The translations under genes were made by a program, and so were the position numbers. Shown piece after piece: positions 58,893-64,000 of a DNA stretch of 64,000 bases (position 1 is its first letter; each line of letters opens with the position of its first letter). The DNA comes from Pigmentiphaga aceris (lineage in GTDB: Bacteria > Pseudomonadota > Gammaproteobacteria > Burkholderiales > Burkholderiaceae_B), in assembly GCF_008119665.1 (NCBI RefSeq), contig NZ_CP043046.1:248001-312000 (forward strand). Direction: 5' to 3'. Below the pieces are notes generated by a model. That model was not told the DNA's origin. It saw nothing but the letters and a program-made list of their open reading frames with translations, and did not search any database.

Positions 58893-60596
58893 TCAGACTT
58901 TGAAGGCACCCACCAGGGTGTCCAGGCGCACCGACATGTCGCGCATGTCACCGGCCGAGCGGGCGGTTTCTTCCATGCTGGCGTTGGTTTCTTCAACCAT
59001 CTGCGCAATGCTCTCCACGCGTTGCGCAATCGCGGTGCTGGCCGACGATTGTTCACGGGTGGCATGGGCCACTTCACGCACGCGTTCCAGCGTCATGTCG
59101 GCGCGGCTGCGAATCTCGCGCAGCGATTCCGCTACCTGATTGGTCAGCGAAGTGCCTTCCTCCACGATGGGCCGGATGCGGCTCATCGTGGCGGTGGATT
59201 CTTTGGTCTCGGCGTTCACGGCGTGCACCATCTGCTCGATTTCAATCGTGGCAGACGCCGTACGTTCGGCCAGCTTGCGCACTTCGTCGGCCACCACACT
59301 GAAACCACGGCCCTGCTCACCGGCGCGGGCCGCTTCAATCGCCGCGTTCAAGGCCAGCAGATTGGTCTGGGACGCGATTTCCTTGATCGCCCCGGCAATC
59401 ACATTGATCTGCTCGGTGCGCGCTTCCAGACCGCTGATCTGGGCAGACGCTTCACCTACGGCTGCCGCAATGCGCTGCATGCCGCTCGCCGCGCTGTTGA
59501 CCTGGCCTTCGCTGTTGCGGCACAGGGTCGCCACGCCTTCGGAGAGTTGCTCGGTTTCAATGGCGGCATCCGAAATGTGGTTGACCGAGACCGTCAATTC
59601 TTCGATGGCCGCCGCCATGGACGACGTCGCTTCGCTCTGGTGACCCGCTGCGGCAGAAACCTGCTGGACCGATTCCGACAGGCGGCCTGCGTCGTGTCGC
59701 AACGATCCGGCTTCGTTGCGCACATTGACGATCATGTTGCGAATCGAGTTCGACATGTCGCCAAAGGCGGCCAGCAGGCTGCCGGGCACCCGTTTGTCAC
59801 TGCGACCGCTGGTGAAATCGCCGGCAGCTGCCTGCTTCATCACCTGCACCGCACCGGCCGGTTCCCCGCCCAACTGGCGCATGACACTTCGCACGATCAG
59901 CGCACTGCTCAGGATCAGCAGCAGTGCGGCAGCCAGCGTCTCCAGCCCGCTTTTCAGCAAGCCCCGCTCGAACGCCTCGTCGACATGATCGAGCCACACG
60001 CCGGTACCCAATACCAAGCCCCACGGCTCGAAAATCATGGTGATGTTCTGCTTGGGCAGCGGATCGGGCGAGTCGCCCCGTTTCTGCATCACCAAGGTCA
60101 GTGCCGAGCCGCCTTGGCTGCGCAGTGCCTTGACGCGATCGGCGGCAATGACCTCTTTGGGGCGGGAATCGACAATGGCGCGGAACTGGTTCTGACCTTC
60201 CTGAGCAGGATTGGCGTGCACGACCGTCGTGGCATCTGCCATGCGCCAAACAAACACGTAGTCGGCATGGTCGCCAAACCGCATGCCACGCAAGGCTTCA
60301 AACGCCGCGTGTTCGGCCTGCGGGCGCGTAAGTTTGCCGTCGTCCACCGCTTTGGCAAAGCGCGTCAGAATGCCGATTGCCGACTGCGCCACCGAGCGAG
60401 CCTCTGTAGTTTTGGCTGCGATCTGCTGGCGATAATCGCTGTAGACCACCCAGGCCTGCAAGGCGATCACGATCAGCGTGGCCAAGGCCACCAGCGCGAA
60501 AAGCTTCACGCGAAACGATTGATGCCAGCGCGATCTTTGAGCGGTGTTCAGCGTACTGGGCGGGGAAGTCGGGGTTTGGGCTAGAGGGGTAGTCAA
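58893..60596 (-). CDS. methyl-accepting chemotaxis protein 7 of 7 (sCache_2-like sensor)
   Basis: A 567-residue receptor. I chose the TTG at 60596 ([10 protein letters not shown]) because AGGAT lies 4 nt upstream, as in copies 1 and 6; a TTG at 60611 is the alternative. Sensor: [40 protein letters not shown] and [15 protein letters not shown]. Its VHANxAQEG stretch resembles copy 1, while the rest resembles copy 6. It is the 5'-most copy of the array and is separated from the MFS gene by an intrinsic terminator. Confidence 0.93.
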   Translation of the reverse strand: MTTPLAQTPTSPPSTLNTAQRSRWHQSFRVKLFALVALATLIVIALQAWVVYSDYRQQIAAKTTEARSVAQSAIGILTRFAKAVDDGKLTRPQAEHAAFEALRGMRFGDHADYVFVWRMADATTVVHANPAQEGQNQFRAIVDSRPKEVIAADRVKALRSQGGSALTLVMQKRGDSPDPLPKQNITMIFEPWGLVLGTGVWLDHVDEAFERGLLKSGLETLAAALLLILSSALIVRSVMRQLGGEPAGAVQVMKQAAAGDFTSGRSDKRVPGSLLAAFGDMSNSIRNMIVNVRNEAGSLRHDAGRLSESVQQVSAAAGHQSEATSSMAAAIEELTVSVNHISDAAIETEQLSEGVATLCRNSEGQVNSAASGMQRIAAAVGEASAQISGLEARTEQINVIAGAIKEIASQTNLLALNAAIEAARAGEQGRGFSVVADEVRKLAERTASATIEIEQMVHAVNAETKESTATMSRIRPIVEEGTSLTNQVAESLREIRSRADMTLERVREVAHATREQSSASTAIAQRVESIAQMVEETNASMEETARSAGDMRDMSVRLDTLVGAFKV

Positions 60597-60937
60597 GTTA
60601 ATCCTGAACAACAGGTGAATGCTAAGAATCGGTGAATGTGCACGCGAACTACCGTCTTCGTTTTGCGCAAATCAACGCAACCGGGGCGTGGGCAAAAAAG
60701 ACGTGGCGGATAAAAAAACCCGTGCTGAACACGGGCTTGAATATCGACGCAAAGCATCCTTGTCGCGAGACGACTCAACCAGATTGATTAGTGGTGCTGG
60801 TGGGATAGTTTTTTATCGGGGTGGAAATATATGACGGTTTTTTTCTCGCCGCAATATCATTTGCGGCAATTAATTATTCCGTTGTTCGATATCAGACTGT
60901 CATCAAACTGAATTCCAAGGCGGTGTGCATCCCGTCG
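60597..60937. other. Gap between the MFS gene and chemoreceptor 7
   Basis: 341 nt without a gene. It contains the MFS terminator and an AT-rich part with a GCCGCAA/TTGCGGC hairpin (60848-60854 and 60861-60867). The copy-7 promoter should lie between 60600 and 60710 but I see no convincing boxes. Confidence 0.5.
60712..60735 (-). terminator. Rho-independent terminator downstream of the MFS gene
   Basis: The stem CCCGTG/CACGGG (60719-60724 and 60730-60735) with a 5-nt loop is followed on the minus strand by seven T (60712-60718). It is about 200 nt past the MFS stop. Confidence 0.8.
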
Positions 60938-62386
60938 CTAGCTGGACGTTTTTGCCCGGTGTCCGCTGACTTCATCACCCGCATCGTGCGGCAGACGCAT
61001 GGCGTCGATCACGGCCAGGGCGGCAAGCACGCCCATGGCTGCCAGCGCCAGCTGGAAGTCCAACATCGTCGGCAGCGCGTCTGCACCCACGGGGCGGCTG
61101 ACGTAAGCCGCCACCTGCAAGGCCAGCGCGCCCAGCGCCACGCCCATGCCGGCATTCATCTGCTGCAACACGCTGAACAAGGTGGTGCTGCCACTCATCT
61201 GCGCGGGTTTCACATCGGCAAACGCAATCGTGTTGAGCGCGGTGAACTGCATGGATCGGCACGCCCCGCAGAAGAACAGAATGGCCGCCATGACCGGAAT
61301 CGGGGTGGCGGGCGTAAGCAGGGCGCAGCCCGCAAAACCCACCGCCACCAGCAAGCCGTTCACTACCAGCACCTTGCGAAAACCAAAGCGGCGCAGCGTC
61401 CAGGTGGTACCGGGTTTCATCAGTAGATTGCCGGCGAACAGCGCCAGCATCAGCATGCCTGCCGTGACCGCCGACAGGCCGAAGGCCAGCTGGAACATCA
61501 GCGGCAACAGGAACGGCGCGCTGCCGATCGCAATGCGAAACAGTGAACCGCCGAGCACATTCACGGCAAAGGTAGGCACCGGCAACGCCGACACATCGAC
61601 GAGCGGATGAGGGGTGCGCTTCATGTGGCGCAGCGTCAGCACGATGCTGATCACGCCCACGCCAAGCGTGGCGGCAACCAGCGGTCCCTGCAAGGGCATC
61701 TGGCTGGCCAGTTCCAGCCCGATCATCAACGCCGTGCATCCCAGCGCCGACAACACGAAGCCGGTCTTGTCGAAGGGACGGATGCCGCCCGGTGCCCCGC
61801 GAATCCAGCGCAACGCCAGCACCAGGCCAATCAGGCCAAGCGGAATGTTGAGATAGAAAATCCAGTGCCAGCCGAAATGCGTGGTGATGAATCCGCCAAT
61901 CGGCGGCCCGATCACCGGTGCCGCCAAACCCGGCCAGGTGATCGTGGATATCGCCCGCACCAGGTCTTTTTTGCTGGTGCCACGCAAGACCACCAGTCGC
62001 CCCACCGGCACCATCATCGCCCCGCCCATGCCTTGCAGAATGCGGGCGGCGGTGAAGGTTTCCAGCGTGGTTGCCAGTCCACAGGCAAGCGATGCCAAGG
62101 TGAAGATCGCAATCGCACTGCCGAACACGCGACGCGGCCCGAAGCGGTCTGCCAACCAGCCACTCAGGGGAATGAACACGGCCAGCGCCAGCAGGTAGGC
62201 GCTGATGCCGATCGATAACTGGGCGGGTGCCACCCCAAAGCTGCGCGCCATTTCTGGCAAAGCCGTGGTGATGACGGTTGCGTCGAGGTTCTCCATGAAG
62301 AACGCACCAGCAACCAGATAAGGGATGTAGCGCGCGCCGGATGCGTCAGGCGCATCAGGTGTCATCGGCTGAGATGCACTGCTCAA
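60938..62386 (-). CDS. MFS transporter, DHA2 (14-TM drug/H+ antiporter) family
   Basis: A 482-residue multi-pass membrane protein with about 14 hydrophobic segments. Early motifs typical of DHA2 exporters are MENLDATVITTALPEMARSF and the loop GWLADRFGPRRVFG; motif C appears as PGLAAPVIGPPIGGF. It probably expels a drug or small molecule with proton exchange. The start is uncertain: TTG 62386 or ATG 62365 (MTPDAPDASG), neither with a strong ribosome-binding site. It lies 171 nt after the flavin monooxygenase gene on the same strand. Confidence 0.9.
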   Translation of the reverse strand: MSSASQPMTPDAPDASGARYIPYLVAGAFFMENLDATVITTALPEMARSFGVAPAQLSIGISAYLLALAVFIPLSGWLADRFGPRRVFGSAIAIFTLASLACGLATTLETFTAARILQGMGGAMMVPVGRLVVLRGTSKKDLVRAISTITWPGLAAPVIGPPIGGFITTHFGWHWIFYLNIPLGLIGLVLALRWIRGAPGGIRPFDKTGFVLSALGCTALMIGLELASQMPLQGPLVAATLGVGVISIVLTLRHMKRTPHPLVDVSALPVPTFAVNVLGGSLFRIAIGSAPFLLPLMFQLAFGLSAVTAGMLMLALFAGNLLMKPGTTWTLRRFGFRKVLVVNGLLVAVGFAGCALLTPATPIPVMAAILFFCGACRSMQFTALNTIAFADVKPAQMSGSTTLFSVLQQMNAGMGVALGALALQVAAYVSRPVGADALPTMLDFQLALAAMGVLAALAVIDAMRLPHDAGDEVSGHRAKTSS

Positions 62387-62557
62387 GGGAAAAGCCTTCG
62401 TGGCGGTCCCGGCGAGCGCCGGGAAGATGACGGGACAAGGCGCTCATGTTACGCCTCGCTCTTTACGCCTGGGTCATTACGCCCCGCCCGTTATGCCTCC
62501 CTCCTTGCTTGCCTCTTGTCCGTGTCGGCTTTCCGCCGCCGTGTCGTCGCCACGGAC

Positions 62558-63829
62558 TTACAGGAAGCGTCCTTCCGACAGCAGTTCAGTGGCACCGTTG
62601 ATCAGGTAGTCGCCAGTTGCCTTGGCCTTGTAGGCCGTCGGGTTGTGGCTGATGACAGTGCGGATATTGCGCCAGTGGCGATCCAGGTTGTGTGCGCGCC
62701 CGGTGGCCGACCCGCCGGCTATGTCGAAGATCAATTCACCCGCACGTGGCCCGAGCTGCGCCACCAGCACCTGGGTCTGCGCGACTGCAAGCGTGCTTTC
62801 CAGGACCAGCGCATCGGCGTTGTCTGCATGGTCGATGATCGCCTGATACGAACGATCGAGCGCGGCAGCCGCGTCGCGCACCAGCAAGGGCAGGGCGCGG
62901 GCAATGGCGGCGATTTCGCCCACCACTTTCTGCGTGAAATAGTCGCCGCCTGCCGTCTCGGCATGGCTGTGGGCAATCGGCCGGGCATGGCTGCGGACAT
63001 AGGCAACGGCATCGTCGCGCACGGCTTGTGAGATGCCCGCTGCCACGGCGGCCAGGTGCAACTGGCGGAACGACGACGCATAACGTCCGATCAGGTTGGC
63101 GCTGCCGCCTGACGCAATTTCCGCTTGCCACACCTTCACGTTGTCGACGGTAATCGTGCCACTGGCCGTCAGGCGTTGGCCCATACCGTCCCAGTCGTCC
63201 ACCACCGACACACCTTCGCGGGTGGCAGGTACCGTGACCACGACGCGTTGCTCGTTTTCATCGTTGGCGCTGATGTACAGATAGTCGGCATAGATCGAAC
63301 CGGTACCGTAATACTTGCGGCCGTTCAGGCGGAAGTGGTCACCTTCACGGGTCAGCCGGGTGTTCAAGATGCCGGGCCGGGGCGTGCCGCGTTCAGTGCT
63401 GCCCGCCGCATAGATTTTGCCCGCCAGAAAGCGCGGTACGTGCTCGGCCAATTCGGCCGGATTGCGATGCAAAGTCAGCTTCTCACCAAAGCCGAAATGC
63501 GAACGCAGCGAGTGCGCCACCTGCGGGTCTTTGGCGGCCAGCGTCAGCAGCAAGTCGAACACATCCTGCACGGATCCACCCGGCCCGCCCAGGGATGCAG
63601 GTATGCGCAGACCGGTCAGCCCGCTGTCGCGCAGCAGTTGGAAGCCTGCAAAGGGATATTCCCGCTCACGCTCGCGTTGGCTTTCACCCTCGCCGATCTG
63701 TGCCGACACCGGGACGATGCGGTCGAGCAGGGCTTGCAAGCTTGGAGTGGTTGGTGCGGCGGATGACTGCACCGATGAGGACGCACGCGAATCTGACCTG
63801 GACGAATCCAACACAAGCGAAAGAGGCAC
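62558..63829 (-). CDS. acyl-CoA dehydrogenase-fold flavin monooxygenase (DszC/SfnB-like)
   Basis: A 423-residue protein of the acyl-CoA dehydrogenase fold that belongs with the DszC/SfnB group of reduced-flavin-dependent monooxygenases. Features are GLRIPASLGGPGGSVQDVFD, then RLNGRKYYGTGSIYADYLYI, LGPRAGELIFDIAGGSATGR and NLDRHWRNIRTVISHNPTAY; the last is characteristic of that branch. It lacks the usual acyl-CoA dehydrogenase C-terminal Glu signature. These enzymes often act in sulfur acquisition from organosulfur compounds; the substrate here is unknown. The start is a GTG at 63829, preceded by a weak ribosome-binding site. Confidence 0.85.
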   Translation of the reverse strand: MPLSLVLDSSRSDSRASSSVQSSAAPTTPSLQALLDRIVPVSAQIGEGESQREREREYPFAGFQLLRDSGLTGLRIPASLGGPGGSVQDVFDLLLTLAAKDPQVAHSLRSHFGFGEKLTLHRNPAELAEHVPRFLAGKIYAAGSTERGTPRPGILNTRLTREGDHFRLNGRKYYGTGSIYADYLYISANDENEQRVVVTVPATREGVSVVDDWDGMGQRLTASGTITVDNVKVWQAEIASGGSANLIGRYASSFRQLHLAAVAAGISQAVRDDAVAYVRSHARPIAHSHAETAGGDYFTQKVVGEIAAIARALPLLVRDAAAALDRSYQAIIDHADNADALVLESTLAVAQTQVLVAQLGPRAGELIFDIAGGSATGRAHNLDRHWRNIRTVISHNPTAYKAKATGDYLINGATELLSEGRFL

Positions 63830-64000
63830 GATAAATTCCGATGAGGCTTATGGAAGGCCGCATCCGGGCGATGCGCGGCCAGCCAAAAAGCATACGTGCT
63901 GGGTCCGTCCGGGAAAAATAGCTGTGTGCGATATGCATATCCTTGCGCGTGCCGCGAAGACCGTGCAATCGCACGAGCGGTCAGCGGGCGACGCCCTGCC
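63830..64000. other. Window end, no gene identified
   Basis: 171 nt upstream of the monooxygenase gene; no coding sequence or clear promoter elements are seen. Confidence 0.5.

Noticed and set aside
48274..59643. Several 200-460-codon plus-strand open frames across the chemoreceptor array
   Set aside because: They recur at equivalent positions in every receptor gene and encode the same antisense of the conserved signalling domain, so they are repeat shadows, not a second gene family.

Overview
The window is one stretch of a high-GC (roughly 60-65% by eye) Gram-negative chromosome. The order argS, SPOR-domain gene, dsbA, short-chain dehydrogenase, together with a LiuR-controlled leucine-degradation locus and a LiuR-linked aceK, points to a betaproteobacterium of the order Burkholderiales, most likely family Alcaligenaceae (Bordetella/Achromobacter relatives). 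This placement is an inference from gene content; no rRNA is present, and I found no tRNA, CRISPR array, phage or insertion sequence.

Layout. 1-4050: 3' part of an Rhs polymorphic toxin ending in a Tle1-like (DUF2235) lipase domain. 4178-8287: housekeeping block argS, SPOR protein, dsbA, SDR. 8352-10215: two tandem paralogous membrane-anchored unknowns, the first decayed. 10277-14017: TetR regulator divergent from an SDR and an acyl-CoA synthetase, with a palindromic operator over the promoter. 14075-15253: argE-type deacetylase. 15389-21268: four-gene operon (ABC ATPase, binding protein, permease, DUF3604 enzyme) divergent from a GntR/UTRA regulator, with a 26-bp palindrome between them. 21414-23105: SulP-type permease.

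23161-46121: leucine/isovalerate catabolism locus. A metallo-hydrolase, liuR, liuA and a second acyl-CoA dehydrogenase each have a GTTTACGTAAAC palindrome upstream, so a LiuR regulon can be read from the sequence. The pathway genes are liuA (isovaleryl-CoA dehydrogenase), liuB/liuD (methylcrotonyl-CoA carboxylase), liuC (methylglutaconyl-CoA hydratase), liuE (HMG-CoA lyase) and a thiolase. Together they take isovaleryl-CoA to acetyl-CoA and acetoacetate. aceK, the glyoxylate-shunt switch, lies 7 nt behind liuA. Two elements look inserted: a solitary HigA-like antitoxin between two copies of a 35-bp operator-containing repeat, and a 1977-residue secreted adhesin with an upstream CRP-type box.

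46230-60596: seven tandem, same-strand methyl-accepting chemotaxis proteins with near-identical cytoplasmic domains and divergent periplasmic sensor (sCache_2-like) domains, interrupted by one small exported unknown. 60938-63829: a DHA2-type MFS transporter and a DszC/SfnB-like flavin monooxygenase. The most noteworthy items are the chemoreceptor array, the repeat-flanked antitoxin cassette in the LiuR control region, the aceK-liu coupling, the Rhs-lipase without a visible immunity gene, and the DUF3604/ABC operon of unknown substrate.
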